From: an uncultured Alistipes sp.
GTDB taxonomy: Bacteria; Bacteroidota; Bacteroidia; Bacteroidales; Rikenellaceae
Length of the DNA stretch: 64,000 bases
Direction: 5' to 3'
Assembly (NCBI GenBank): GCA_944321955.1
Contig: CALUNG010000006.1
Coordinates: 1-64,000, forward strand
The notes beneath the pieces were generated by a model that was not told the origin of the DNA, did no database searches, and saw only the letters and a program-made list of their open reading frames with translations. Positions 1-9,066 of this stretch are shown here, one piece after another. Position 1 is the stretch's first letter. The number at the start of each line of letters is the position of its first letter. Made by a program: the position numbers and the translations under genes.

Positions 1-74
1 GCTGCGTATCTCCCTGAAAGCCCAATAGTTTACATTATTCTTCCTAAATCCATCCGAAATCGGGCGAGTTTTCT

Positions 75-82
75 TATATTTG
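75..82 (+). promoter_or_regulatory. -7 promoter box for serB
   Basis: TATATTTG matches the Bacteroidota -7 consensus TAnnTTTG and lies 16 bases before the serB ATG. No clear -33 TTTG was seen. The rest of bases 1-98 shows no gene. Confidence 0.6.
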
Positions 83-98
83 TATTTATTAACCTTTG

Positions 99-1334
99 AT
101 GAATGATATGGAGAACAATGTCGAAATAATACAGATCAACATCTCGGGCGAGGACAAACCGGGTATGACATCATCGCTTACGGCCATTCTTGCACGCTAC
201 GATGCATTTATTCTGGATATAGGACAGGCGAACATCCACAGTTCGCTGACGCTCGGCATGCTTATTAAGACAACATCCGACAAATCGGGATTCATCATGA
301 AGGATCTGCTGTTCAAGGCATCGGAACTGGGAGTGATGATCCGGTTCACACCGATCTCCGTGGAGCAGTACAACGAGTGGGTAAAACGTCAGGGCAAAAA
401 CCGTTATATCGTTACGCTGTTGGGCCGCAAGGTCACGGCACAGCACATCGCCATGGCGACACAGGCCGTCTACGAACAGGGGCTCAACATCGACTCGATA
501 GTCCGGTTGACGGGTCGCGTGCCTCTTCTGGAAGATGAGCGTGCTCCCAAATCGTGCATCGAGTTATCAGTGCGCGGAACGCTGTACGACCGCAATATTC
601 TCCAGCAGAAGTTCATGGAACTGTCGACGCTCGGACTCGACGTATCGTTGCAGAAGGACGACATATACCGACGCTCGCGCCGACTGATCTGTTTCGACAT
701 GGACTCCACGCTCATCGAAACGGAGGTGATCGACGAACTTGCCGAACGGGCCGGTGTCGGCGACCAGGTCAAGGCCATAACCGAACGGGCCATGCGCGGC
801 GAGATAGATTTCTGCGAGAGTTTCACCGAACGCGTGGCTCTGCTCAAGGGTCTCGACGTGTCGGTCATGGAGGACATAGCCCACAATCTGCCGATAACCG
901 AAGGCGTGGAGCGCATGATGACCATACTCAAGCGTGTAGGTTACAAGACGGCGATTCTTTCGGGCGGCTTCACCTATTTCGGCAACCATCTCAAGCAGAA
1001 ATACGGATTCGACTACGTTTATGCCAACGAGCTCGAGATAGAGGACGGCAAACTTACGGGCCGCTACGTCGGCGAGATCGTGGACGGACGCCGCAAGGCC
1101 GAACTGCTGCGGCTGTTGTGCCAGTTCGAAAACATAAACATAGCCCAGTCCGTTGCCGTTGGCGACGGAGCCAACGACCTGCCGATGCTCAACCTTGCCG
1201 GTCTCGGCATAGCATTCCATGCCAAGCCCAAGGTCAAGGCCACGGCCGGACAGTCGATATCGACAATCGGTCTTGATGGCATACTCTATTTTCTCGGACT
1301 CAAGGATTCGAGTATCGAAGAGTTGCATTTATGA
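99..1334 (+). CDS. serB: Phosphoserine phosphatase with N-terminal ACT domains
   Basis: Last step of L-serine synthesis: hydrolysis of O-phospho-L-serine in the cytosol. Residues about 5-180 look like two ACT-type regulatory modules (the opening ISGEDKPGMT is typical), which suggests amino-acid control. The HAD phosphatase core starts near residue 195 with FDMDSTLIETE, giving the nucleophile Asp and the DxDST motif. It ends with the GDGANDLPML magnesium-binding motif. A TTG at 96 and an ATG at 108 are other possible starts; 99 is the first ATG after the -7 box. The stop overlaps the next start in ATGA, so the downstream lipoprotein gene is translation-coupled. The length of 411 residues fits the ACT-containing form. 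Confidence 0.95.
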   Translation: MNDMENNVEIIQINISGEDKPGMTSSLTAILARYDAFILDIGQANIHSSLTLGMLIKTTSDKSGFIMKDLLFKASELGVMIRFTPISVEQYNEWVKRQGKNRYIVTLLGRKVTAQHIAMATQAVYEQGLNIDSIVRLTGRVPLLEDERAPKSCIELSVRGTLYDRNILQQKFMELSTLGLDVSLQKDDIYRRSRRLICFDMDSTLIETEVIDELAERAGVGDQVKAITERAMRGEIDFCESFTERVALLKGLDVSVMEDIAHNLPITEGVERMMTILKRVGYKTAILSGGFTYFGNHLKQKYGFDYVYANELEIEDGKLTGRYVGEIVDGRRKAELLRLLCQFENINIAQSVAVGDGANDLPMLNLAGLGIAFHAKPKVKATAGQSISTIGLDGILYFLGLKDSSIEELHL

Positions 1335-2119
1335 TGCTGCGGGCGACATACATGCTTTTTGTCGCCATCCTGATATCGGGTTGTTACGACTCGGCCGATA
1401 CTCCCGGGCCCGTACGTACATCAATGTCAGCCAACACCACGTTGGCGAATCTTCGCTCGATGTACAAGGGTTACACTTTCGAGGTTACGGACGACATCAT
1501 TGTAGAGGGAGTAGTCACATCCAGCGACAAGGCCGGGAACTTCTACCGCACGTTCACCATCAGCGACGGCACGGCCGGTGCCGAGATTATGGCAGGGACC
1601 AGCGACCTGCACAACAGCTATCCTCCCGGCTACAGGATATTCGTAAAGGTCAAAGGGTGCGCCGTCGGCATGAGCCGTTCGGTCCTGCAGATAGGCATGA
1701 TGCCCGAGAGCTTCGAAAATTACGAAACCGACTATTTCTACTCGGACGTGCTTTTGGACCGCCACATAATACGCAGCGGCAAATCCGCAAGCATGGATAT
1801 CCGTACTCTCGAATATGAAGAGTTGACGCCATCAGCATGCGGCATGCCTGTAAGGATATGCAATCTGAGCCATGCCGCCACATCAGACTCCGGTATAGAC
1901 ACATGGGCCGGATATCGTTGCTTTACAGATATCAACGGCAGTACCGTCTATACATATACGAGCGAATATGCCGATTTCGCCGACCTGGCTCTTCCTGCCA
2001 CATCCGTCGATATCACGGGTATACTGCAATACGGCGAGATAAGCGGTATTTCAGGATCGCATTATATTATTAAGATGCGCAGTGAGGAGGATTGCCACAT
2101 ACATAACGGCATTCATTAG
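1331..2119 (+). CDS. DUF5689-type lipoprotein (first of a pair)
   Basis: Predicted surface or periplasmic lipoprotein of unknown function. The N-terminus is a lipoprotein signal ending ILISGC, with the lipid cysteine at about residue 18. The body is one DUF5689-like domain, an OB-fold-like family found in Bacteroidota, recognisable from the block around VEGVVTSSDKAGNFYRTFTI and the later PPGYRIFVKVKG. It overlaps serB by 4 bases and the next gene by 38, so the three genes are probably co-transcribed. The link to serine synthesis is unexplained. Family assignment is by resemblance only. Confidence 0.75.
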   Translation: MMLRATYMLFVAILISGCYDSADTPGPVRTSMSANTTLANLRSMYKGYTFEVTDDIIVEGVVTSSDKAGNFYRTFTISDGTAGAEIMAGTSDLHNSYPPGYRIFVKVKGCAVGMSRSVLQIGMMPESFENYETDYFYSDVLLDRHIIRSGKSASMDIRTLEYEELTPSACGMPVRICNLSHAATSDSGIDTWAGYRCFTDINGSTVYTYTSEYADFADLALPATSVDITGILQYGEISGISGSHYIIKMRSEEDCHIHNGIH

Positions 2120-2864
2120 CCTTGCAATGGCATCGTGCATCTCGGCGACTGTTCCGGGAGCAATCGACGATCCCGACAAGGAGATACCTGAAGAGGGGCA
2201 TGTCAGCATTGCCTATCTGAAAAGTTTATGCAATGGGCTTTCGAGCCCAGTCACAAAAGACATATCGATAGTCGGATCGGTCATAGCTACCGACCTGTAC
2301 GGTGAATTCTACAAAAGCATAATCATTGTAGACGAGAGCGGCGGCATCGAGATAAACATCGACAAGGAGGATCTTTTCATCGACTTTCCGATCTATACCG
2401 AGATTGCCGTTTCGTGTAACGGTCTGTCACTCGGCCGCGTAGGCGGCAAGACCGTTCTCGGGGCAGCGCCTGCAGGCGACTATACCGTCGACCGTATCAG
2501 CGCCGAGGACATGGACCGATATATCAGCATTACGGCCGATTCACCGGTATATGCAGAGCCACAAAGCATCGAAATACAGAATATCTCGGTTAAAGACGTC
2601 ACATCATACGTCCGTCTCGACAATGTAAAATTCGATGATGCCGACGGAGTAACGGGTTTCTGCGACTTCGTCGACGGAGAGTATGTCACTACGGATCGCA
2701 CGCTCACCGACTGCTACGGGAACATATTGACAGTCCGGACATCAGGACAATGCAGTTACGCACGCGAGGCATTACCGACGGGTAAAGGCACCGTAACAGG
2801 CGTGATAGACTATTCGTCAGGAAGTTACTTACTGCGCATAGTCAACCACGACATAAGATTCTGA
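2082..2864 (+). CDS. DUF5689-type lipoprotein (second of a pair)
   Basis: Paralogue of the preceding gene. It starts with GTG at 2082 inside the end of its neighbour; no in-frame ATG sits at a suitable place. The signal peptide ends LAMASC (cysteine about residue 19). The DUF5689-like body shows ISIVGSVIATDLYGEFYKSI and later YTEIAVSCNGLSLG, matching the same two blocks in the first copy. Function is unknown. The gene ends only 7 bases from the stop of convergent obgE, with no hairpin between, so the two transcripts probably overlap at their 3' ends. Confidence 0.75.
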   Translation: MRRIATYITAFISLAMASCISATVPGAIDDPDKEIPEEGHVSIAYLKSLCNGLSSPVTKDISIVGSVIATDLYGEFYKSIIIVDESGGIEINIDKEDLFIDFPIYTEIAVSCNGLSLGRVGGKTVLGAAPAGDYTVDRISAEDMDRYISITADSPVYAEPQSIEIQNISVKDVTSYVRLDNVKFDDADGVTGFCDFVDGEYVTTDRTLTDCYGNILTVRTSGQCSYAREALPTGKGTVTGVIDYSSGSYLLRIVNHDIRF

Positions 2865-2871
2865 CATTCGA

Positions 2872-3885
2872 CTACTCGTGCAGTGCCTTCCAGAGCATGT
2901 CCTTGAGTTCGGGAATATTGCGGCCGCTTACGGACGAGATGAATATCGACGAGACACCTTCGGGCAATGATGGACGGAGCTGCCGTTCGAGCTCCTCATC
3001 TATGATATCGCATTTGGTTATGGCAAGCAGACGGCGCTTGTCGAGCAGTTCGGGGTTGTACTGCGTCAGTTCGCCGAGCAGAATATCGTAGTCGCGGGCT
3101 ATATCGTCGCTGTCGGCCGGAATCATGAAAAGCAATACCGAATTGCGCTCTATGTGACGCAGGAAACGGGTACCGAGACCGCGACCTTCGTGAGCACCTT
3201 CGATGATACCGGGAATATCGGCCATCACGAACGAACGACCGTCGCGCACCTCCACTATGCCGAGATTTGGCTCGAGAGTCGTAAAGGCGTAATTTGCTAT
3301 CTTGGGCTTGGCAGCAGATACGGCAGCCAGAAGCGTACTCTTTCCGGCATTGGGGAATCCGACGAGTCCCACGTCGGCCAGCACCTTCAGTTCGAGGATG
3401 AATGTACCCTCCTCGCCATCCTCTCCGGGTTGCGCATAACGCGGAGCCTGATTCGTAGGGGTCTTGAAGTGCCAGTTGCCAAGGCCGCCGCGTCCGCCCT
3501 TCAGCAACACAAGGCGTTCGCCGTGCGATGTAACCTCGCCCACCGTCTCGGTAAATTCTTCGCCGTTTTCATCAGTAAGCACCCGCTTTGCTACGGTTCC
3601 GAGCGGTACGGGAATAACAATATCCTTGGCATCCTTGCCCGAAGAACGTGCTCCCGAGCCACACTCACCGTCACCGGCAAACTGGTGGCGCTGATATTTC
3701 AGGTGGATCAGGGTCCAATACTGGCTGTCGCCCTGAAGTATTATGCTGCCGCCACGACCGCCGTCACCGCCGTCGGGTCCCCCGAACGCAACGAACTTTT
3801 CGCGGCGGAAATGCGCCGAGCCGGCCCCGCCGTGTCCCGAGCGGGCAAATATCTTCACGTAATCGACAAAATTGGATCCTGCCAT
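2872..3885 (-). CDS. obgE: Obg family GTPase (CgtA)
   Basis: Essential GTPase that associates with the large ribosomal subunit and acts in its maturation and in stress signalling. The N-terminal glycine-rich Obg fold spans about residues 1-158 ([19 protein letters not shown] opens it). The G domain follows, with P-loop GFPNAGKST, switch [13 protein letters not shown]3 DIPGIIEGA and TKCD as G4. At 337 residues it ends just after the G domain and lacks the extra C-terminal OCT domain of some orthologues, as is usual for short Obg proteins. It is monocistronic, with its own -7 box 17 bases upstream. Confidence 0.97.
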   Translation of the reverse strand: MAGSNFVDYVKIFARSGHGGAGSAHFRREKFVAFGGPDGGDGGRGGSIILQGDSQYWTLIHLKYQRHQFAGDGECGSGARSSGKDAKDIVIPVPLGTVAKRVLTDENGEEFTETVGEVTSHGERLVLLKGGRGGLGNWHFKTPTNQAPRYAQPGEDGEEGTFILELKVLADVGLVGFPNAGKSTLLAAVSAAKPKIANYAFTTLEPNLGIVEVRDGRSFVMADIPGIIEGAHEGRGLGTRFLRHIERNSVLLFMIPADSDDIARDYDILLGELTQYNPELLDKRRLLAITKCDIIDEELERQLRPSLPEGVSSIFISSVSGRNIPELKDMLWKALHE

Positions 3886-3902
3886 AGTTGTATATTTTGC
3901 GG

Positions 3903-3910
3903 CAAAGGTA
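3903..3910 (-). promoter_or_regulatory. -7 promoter box for obgE
   Basis: Minus-strand TACCTTTG matches TAnnTTTG and lies 17 bases upstream of the obgE ATG. Confidence 0.6.
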
Positions 3911-4017
3911 ATAAATTTTCACATATTTACCCTCACCTGTCACAGCAACAAACGGGCCGTTCGCGTTTCAGGCCGAATAACGACATCGTTGGAGTTAGCG
4001 TGTTTGAAAATTATTCG

Positions 4018-4025
4018 TATATTTG
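4018..4025 (+). promoter_or_regulatory. -7 promoter box for the DUF5606 gene
   Basis: TATATTTG, 32 bases before the ATG at 4058. No correctly spaced -33 box was seen. Confidence 0.6.
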
Positions 4026-4057
4026 CGAGTAACAAACGAAAAATCTTATCATAAACC

Positions 4058-4471
4058 ATGGAACTGAAGGACATTCTGGCAATCTCGGGCAAACCCGGAC
4101 TTTTCAAATATGTGGCTCAATCGAGCAACGGCGTAATCGTCGAATCGCTGCTTGACGGCAAGAGGATGAATGCACCGGCAAGCTCGCGCGTAAGCGCCCT
4201 TACCGAGATATCGATATATACCGAAGGCGAGGATATCCCTCTGGCCGACGTATTCACCAACATATACAAGTACACCGAAGGCAAGGAGGCCATATCGCCC
4301 AAGGAGACGCCCGAGAAACTCAAGGCATACTTTGCGGAGATACTGCCCGAATACGACCGTGACCGCGTACACGTTTCGGACATGAAGAAGGTATTTGCAT
4401 GGTACAATGCACTTCTTGCGGCCGGTTTCACCGAATTCAGGCTGCCCGAAGAGGAGAAAAAGGAAGAATAA
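4058..4471 (+). CDS. DUF5606 protein
   Basis: Small (137-residue) cytosolic protein of a Bacteroidota-specific family with no known function. The opening MELKDILAISGKPGLFKYV is the family hallmark. It is acidic, and its C-terminus is a charged tail (EEEKKEE). It has its own promoter and is closed by a strong terminator hairpin, so it is a single-gene unit. The open frame on the opposite strand at 4049-4372 is rejected because this frame has the family signature, promoter and terminator. Confidence 0.85.
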   Translation: MELKDILAISGKPGLFKYVAQSSNGVIVESLLDGKRMNAPASSRVSALTEISIYTEGEDIPLADVFTNIYKYTEGKEAISPKETPEKLKAYFAEILPEYDRDRVHVSDMKKVFAWYNALLAAGFTEFRLPEEEKKEE

Positions 4472-4499
4472 TAATCAACAAAGGCATTTCATACATCAA

Positions 4500-4526
4500 C
4501 CCGGCGAATGAAGTTCATTCGCCGGG
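4500..4526 (+). terminator. Rho-independent terminator of the DUF5606 gene
   Basis: An 11-bp stem (CCCGGCGAATG with its complement) and a 5-base loop, followed by TTTGTTT. It also separates this gene from the convergent receptor gene. Confidence 0.85.
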
Positions 4527-4543
4527 TTTGTTTCTGCCCGCAG

Positions 4544-7015
4544 TCAGAACTTGTAATTCACCGACAGGTAGAACGTTCGCGGATACGAATAGGTATAACG
4601 GGTGGCAAACGGCGCATACATATATCCGTCGGCGACTTTGGTGCGGCTTATGCGCATAGATTCACGACCGTTGTATATGATATTGCGGTTGCCGAGGAGA
4701 TTGCGGACTGACAGACTGACGACTATTCGCGAATAGTCTCCGAGCCGGAAACTCTTCCACACGGCAGCGTCGACCGTAACGGCATCGGGCAGACGCTCCT
4801 GATTGACAAAGCGGTCGAATATCTCCTCCGACACCGATGCCTGATGCGATACGCGGTCCGTGCGACGCATTACGGCCGGCACGACATACCGCAATCCGGC
4901 GTAGGTTGCGGTTACTCTGGCACCCCATCCACGGTTCATGTATACCATGTCTGCCGTGACGACCGCCTGCGGTGAACCTCCGACAAGGCAATCGCCCATG
5001 TGCGCTACCGATCGGTCGCATATCAACGAATTGTCGCGATCCGAATAGAGCGAGACACGCGGATCGGCCGCGTATATGTAACGGCCCAACGTTGCGGCCA
5101 CTGACGCTCTCCAGTTGCACGCGAAGCGCACGTCGGCAGCAACTTCGATACCAGCGTGCAGGAACGACAACCCGGATACCACCATGTCGGAATATGTAAA
5201 TGCCAGATCATCGTAGTAATGCGACACCTCCACGCCGTTCCATGTACGCAGCGCGAACAGTGATGCCGACATGTTGACCGTACGGCCATGAAAGCGGTAA
5301 TCGATCTCGGCAGAAGCCGTCGTCCGCATCCGCGGATTGTCAATGATACGGTTGTTGTATTGCGTCTGCAGGAACAGATCTTCGCTCTCTGGAGGCGTTC
5401 CCTGCACAGCAGTGTTCAATCCGAGGTAGTGCCGCGGTGTGAAAGAATATCCGACAGCGACCTTGACCGTATATGGGGCAAACCGCACGACGCGTGAACG
5501 TCCGTACGACGCCGAACCGGCAAACAGCTCCTTCTCGTAATAGCCTCGCCTGAAAGCCGACATGCTTCCGGTCTCGGCGGCCATGTCGATCCGCAGACGG
5601 TCGGAACGCCACTCGGCCGTAACGAAAGCCCCGACATAACGGCGGACAAGGGCATAGTCGTAACCGAACCTGTCGCCTTCGCGAACGACACGGTCCGGAT
5701 TACGCAGATCATTCTGTTTCATGTTTCCGACCATATCGTCATCGACAAGATACTGGTCTATGTCGACGATGTGATCGCTGCCGAGCAGATCACGCATCTG
5801 CTTGTAGTTCCGCCGGTTAACGTATGACGCCCGAACCCCATACCCTACCGTCATGCGTTTGCCGGCGATGGTACGTCCCGAAGCGGTAAAATGGATATCG
5901 GCGACACGTTCCACACGATCCTCCAGTGCATATACGGCATGTCCGTCACTGCGCTTGGCATTGATCCCGTACAGTTCATCCCAATCTATCTGGGTATAGC
6001 GCGTATCGTTGTCGCGCCACGCCTGAGCCACCTCCGACGCCACATATCGGTCCGTGAAGTAACTCGGCATATAGTGGTAGTTGTCCGGCATGGGAGTACG
6101 GGCATCGAACCATGCCAGAGCGCTGTATCGGCGTACACCCGCGTCCGTACCGAACGACACTGCCAACTCGGTACGCTCCGAAGCCGACAGCTCGTACGAA
6201 GCCACGAACGAAGGTACGAACGTACGCCTGATATTGGCATTGCGGACCTTGCCGTCCTGATATCCCCACGACGGGTTGTAGAGATTGTCGCCCGTAAGCG
6301 TAAACGCCTCCATCGTGGTCGAGTAACGCGAACTTCGTTCCGACGGGGCAAACAGAGCGGTCAACGAAAGTCGATGTCTGTGTTTCCAGTTTTTCGTTGC
6401 CGACACGCCCATTGTAGCCGAGTTGGTGAACAGTCCCTTGACGTGCATGTCGCGACCCGTACGGGCGGCAAGCATGGCCGAGATGGCCCACCCGCGACCC
6501 AGCGGTTCGACAATACTGCCCCGAATACCGAACATGTAGGCTCTGTCCGTCATGTTGATGCCGGCGCTGCGGAAACCGAACGGTTCCGAGTAGTCGCTGC
6601 GATACTCCGTCGTACCGTTCATCCCGCCAATCGCCGTCGCCGTCATACCTGCTCCGGCTTGGCGGCTGGCCGTTACGTTCATGTAACGCATGGCAGACCT
6701 GTAGGAGAACTGCAGCGGGATGCCGTTGAACAGAGTCTCCTGTGAATCATATCCCATGCCGCGGCGCGAGGATGCCACGAACGAGAGATCGTAGTCGGTA
6801 ATCTCGGCAAAAGCATCGTCGGCCGACTGCACGGCACGATAAAAGAGCGATGAGTCCGGCTCGATCATCGAGCGGAACTCGTCGTTAAAATATCCTGAAA
6901 CGTAGTATTCACCGTCCGACACCTGCGCAACGCCATGCGAGAAAACGCCCAAAACTGCAGCAAGCAAAATGGCTGTTCTCCTGCGGATATTGCGGATTGT
7001 CGGCGAACCGGTCAT
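4544..7015 (-). CDS. TonB-dependent-receptor-like outer-membrane beta-barrel protein
   Basis: Large (823-residue) exported protein. The signal peptide is about residues 1-30 (hydrophobic TAILLAAVLGVFSHGVA). The C-terminus is FYLSVNYKF, with the terminal Phe typical of outer-membrane barrels. Repeated alternating aromatic stretches and a late SLSVRNLLGNRNIIYNGR resemble the last strands of TonB receptors. No carboxypeptidase-like domain, and no clear TonB box or canonical plug motif, was found; residues about 70-170 may be a divergent plug. Substrate unknown. It starts 10 bases after the pepD stop, in the ispF-pepD unit, so it may serve peptide uptake, but that is inference from position only. 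Confidence 0.75.
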   Translation of the reverse strand: MTGSPTIRNIRRRTAILLAAVLGVFSHGVAQVSDGEYYVSGYFNDEFRSMIEPDSSLFYRAVQSADDAFAEITDYDLSFVASSRRGMGYDSQETLFNGIPLQFSYRSAMRYMNVTASRQAGAGMTATAIGGMNGTTEYRSDYSEPFGFRSAGINMTDRAYMFGIRGSIVEPLGRGWAISAMLAARTGRDMHVKGLFTNSATMGVSATKNWKHRHRLSLTALFAPSERSSRYSTTMEAFTLTGDNLYNPSWGYQDGKVRNANIRRTFVPSFVASYELSASERTELAVSFGTDAGVRRYSALAWFDARTPMPDNYHYMPSYFTDRYVASEVAQAWRDNDTRYTQIDWDELYGINAKRSDGHAVYALEDRVERVADIHFTASGRTIAGKRMTVGYGVRASYVNRRNYKQMRDLLGSDHIVDIDQYLVDDDMVGNMKQNDLRNPDRVVREGDRFGYDYALVRRYVGAFVTAEWRSDRLRIDMAAETGSMSAFRRGYYEKELFAGSASYGRSRVVRFAPYTVKVAVGYSFTPRHYLGLNTAVQGTPPESEDLFLQTQYNNRIIDNPRMRTTASAEIDYRFHGRTVNMSASLFALRTWNGVEVSHYYDDLAFTYSDMVVSGLSFLHAGIEVAADVRFACNWRASVAATLGRYIYAADPRVSLYSDRDNSLICDRSVAHMGDCLVGGSPQAVVTADMVYMNRGWGARVTATYAGLRYVVPAVMRRTDRVSHQASVSEEIFDRFVNQERLPDAVTVDAAVWKSFRLGDYSRIVVSLSVRNLLGNRNIIYNGRESMRISRTKVADGYMYAPFATRYTYSYPRTFYLSVNYKF

Positions 7016-7025
7016 GACACCCCGA

Positions 7026-8477
7026 CTACTCGATTCTTACGAGTACGTCGGTAAGCAGATCCCAGAACTTGCGCACGGTGGCTATCTCCAGTCTCTCGTC
7101 GGGAGAGTGTACGCCGCGCAACGTCGGGCCGAACGATACCATCTCGAGGTCGGGATACTTCTCGAGGAAGAGGCCGCACTCCAGACCGGCATGAATTGCA
7201 CGCACCTTGGGTTCCGTATTGAAAAGTCGCTTGTAGCTTTCGACCGTAACCTTCAGCAGTTCGGAATCGGTATTAGGCGCCCAACCCGGATATCCGTCCG
7301 AATGAGCAACCTCCGCACCGGCCAGCGTGAAAACCGAATCAACCATCTGCATGGCATACATCCTGGCGCTGTCCAATGACGAACGTTGCGACGATGTCAC
7401 GACAATCGTATTCTCACCCTCAAACTTTACGGACGCAAGATTGGTCGAGGTCTCGACCAGTCCCGGAACGGCAAACGACATGGCTATTACACCGTTGGGG
7501 ACACCTACGATGGCATCGACCAGAGCCGACTGTGTCGCCAGGTCAATAACGTTCGACGGTTCGGGCATATCGTTGAGCGTAATCTTGAAATTCGGTTCGG
7601 TATGATGGTATTCGGCCTTTACATCCTCGGCGAACGAGTTGAAATACTTGACAAAATCGCCCTTGAAGCGGGTCGGCACACCGAAAACGGCATAGGCCTC
7701 GCGCGGAATGGCATTGCGGAGGTTTCCGCCGCAGAAGTAGCTCATACGCATCTCGTAATTGCGTGCAGCCTCCCACAGCAGACGCGCCACGATCTTGTTG
7801 GAGTTGGCGCGCCCCTTGTCAATGTCGTCGCCCGAATGTCCTCCCAGAAGATCGGACACATCCACACGGAAGAACGAATAGTTCTTGGGAGTCTCCTCGG
7901 TCGCATACCTGAACTTTGCGACCGTATCGATACCTCCGGCACATCCTATGAAGATCTCGCCTTCGTCCTCCGAATCGAGGTTTATGAGGTACTTGCCCTT
8001 GAGCATGTCGTCGCCGAGCTCGAAAGCACCGGTAAGACCTGTCTCCTCGTCAACCGTAAAGAGAGCCTCTATCGGACCATGCTGCACCATAGGGTCGATC
8101 AACACTGCCAGCGCCGCAGCCATGCCTATACCGCAGTCGGCACCAAGCGTCGTACCCTCGGCCCTGACCCATTCGCCGTCTATGCGTGTACGTATGGCGT
8201 CACGTTCGAAATCGAACTCCACATCCGAATTTTTTTCGCAAACCATATCCATGTGCGATTGAAGCACAACTGTCGGACGCGATTCGAATCCGGCTGTAGC
8301 CTCCTTGCGAATCACGACATTGCCGATATCGTCCTTGCGATATTCGAGATTGTGCTGTTTTGCAAAATCGACGAGGAACTCGATGATTTTACCCTCTTTC
8401 TTCGATGGACGCGGCACGCGCGTAATGTCATCGAACTGCTCCCATACCAGCTTGGGTTCAAGGTCTCTGATGGTCAT
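7026..8477 (-). CDS. pepD: Aminoacyl-histidine dipeptidase (M20 family)
   Basis: Cytosolic two-zinc peptidase that splits dipeptides, including Xaa-His. The metal and catalytic motifs are visible: SHMDMV (His75, Asp77), GTTLGADCGIG (Asp114), VDEETGL (Glu144 catalytic base, Glu145 ligand), and a late HAGLECG stretch. A dimerisation lid lies between about residues 200 and 370. The length of 483 residues matches PepD. It lies 21 bases after ispF and 10 before the receptor gene, so it is probably the middle gene of a three-gene transcript. Confidence 0.95.
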   Translation of the reverse strand: MTIRDLEPKLVWEQFDDITRVPRPSKKEGKIIEFLVDFAKQHNLEYRKDDIGNVVIRKEATAGFESRPTVVLQSHMDMVCEKNSDVEFDFERDAIRTRIDGEWVRAEGTTLGADCGIGMAAALAVLIDPMVQHGPIEALFTVDEETGLTGAFELGDDMLKGKYLINLDSEDEGEIFIGCAGGIDTVAKFRYATEETPKNYSFFRVDVSDLLGGHSGDDIDKGRANSNKIVARLLWEAARNYEMRMSYFCGGNLRNAIPREAYAVFGVPTRFKGDFVKYFNSFAEDVKAEYHHTEPNFKITLNDMPEPSNVIDLATQSALVDAIVGVPNGVIAMSFAVPGLVETSTNLASVKFEGENTIVVTSSQRSSLDSARMYAMQMVDSVFTLAGAEVAHSDGYPGWAPNTDSELLKVTVESYKRLFNTEPKVRAIHAGLECGLFLEKYPDLEMVSFGPTLRGVHSPDERLEIATVRKFWDLLTDVLVRIE

Positions 8478-8498
8478 ATGCTTAAATTTTTATTCCGG

Positions 8499-8981
8499 TC
8501 ACTTTTCATACACCAGCGCAACGGCCGTAGCCGACACGCCCTTCTCCTCGCCTTCGAAACCGAGATGTTCCGTGGTCGTCGCCTTCACGGATACCCTGTC
8601 CGCGGATATACCCATTGCATCGGCCATTGCCTGACGCATGCGGTCTATATACGGACGCAGCTTGGGGCGTTGCATGGCTATGGTACAGTCGACATTGCCT
8701 ATATCGTATCCGTGCTCACGTATGGTCTGTGCCGTACGTTGCAACAGAATTCTGGAGTCGATATTCTCGAATTCGGCCGACGTATCGGGAAAATGGAGTC
8801 CTATGTCACCCAATGCCAATGCCCCGAACAGGGCATCGCACACGGCATGTATGGCCGCATCTCCGTCCGAGTGGGCTATGCATCCGCGCTCGTGCGGAAT
8901 CTCTACGCCCCCGAGTATCAGGCGGCGCCCCTCGCCCAAGGCGTGGACATCGTATCCGTGACCTATTCTGAAATCTTTCAT
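8499..8981 (-). CDS. ispF: 2-C-methyl-D-erythritol 2,4-cyclodiphosphate synthase
   Basis: Fifth enzyme of the MEP isoprenoid pathway; it cyclises CDP-methylerythritol 2-phosphate with release of CMP. RIGHGYDVHAL near the N-terminus supplies the metal ligands Asp11 and His13. AHSDGDAAIHAVCDALFGA supplies the third ligand His45 and the family signature, and a GDIGLHFPDT block follows. The length (160) is normal. It is the promoter-proximal gene of the pepD/receptor unit. The -7 box is only 7 bases from the ATG, so the mRNA may be leaderless. Confidence 0.97.
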   Translation of the reverse strand: MKDFRIGHGYDVHALGEGRRLILGGVEIPHERGCIAHSDGDAAIHAVCDALFGALALGDIGLHFPDTSAEFENIDSRILLQRTAQTIREHGYDIGNVDCTIAMQRPKLRPYIDRMRQAMADAMGISADRVSVKATTTEHLGFEGEEKGVSATAVALVYEK

Positions 8982-8988
8982 TACAATG

Positions 8989-8996
8989 CAAATATA
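8989..8996 (-). promoter_or_regulatory. -7 promoter box for ispF (leaderless arrangement)
   Basis: Minus-strand TATATTTG with only 7 bases between box and start codon, so the predicted transcript starts at or within a few bases of the ATG. Confidence 0.7.
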
Positions 8997-9037
8997 CTAA
9001 ATTAAAGCATACATGCTACACACGGGCATACAAAAGA

Positions 9038-9059
9038 AGCGGATCCCTCAGGACCCGCT
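9038..9059 (-). terminator. Terminator of the DUF4251 pair
   Basis: A 9-bp stem with one G-U pair and a 4-base loop, followed on the minus strand by TCTTTTG. It lies 8 bases beyond the stop at 9067. Confidence 0.75.
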
Positions 9060-9066
9060 CCGTTTG

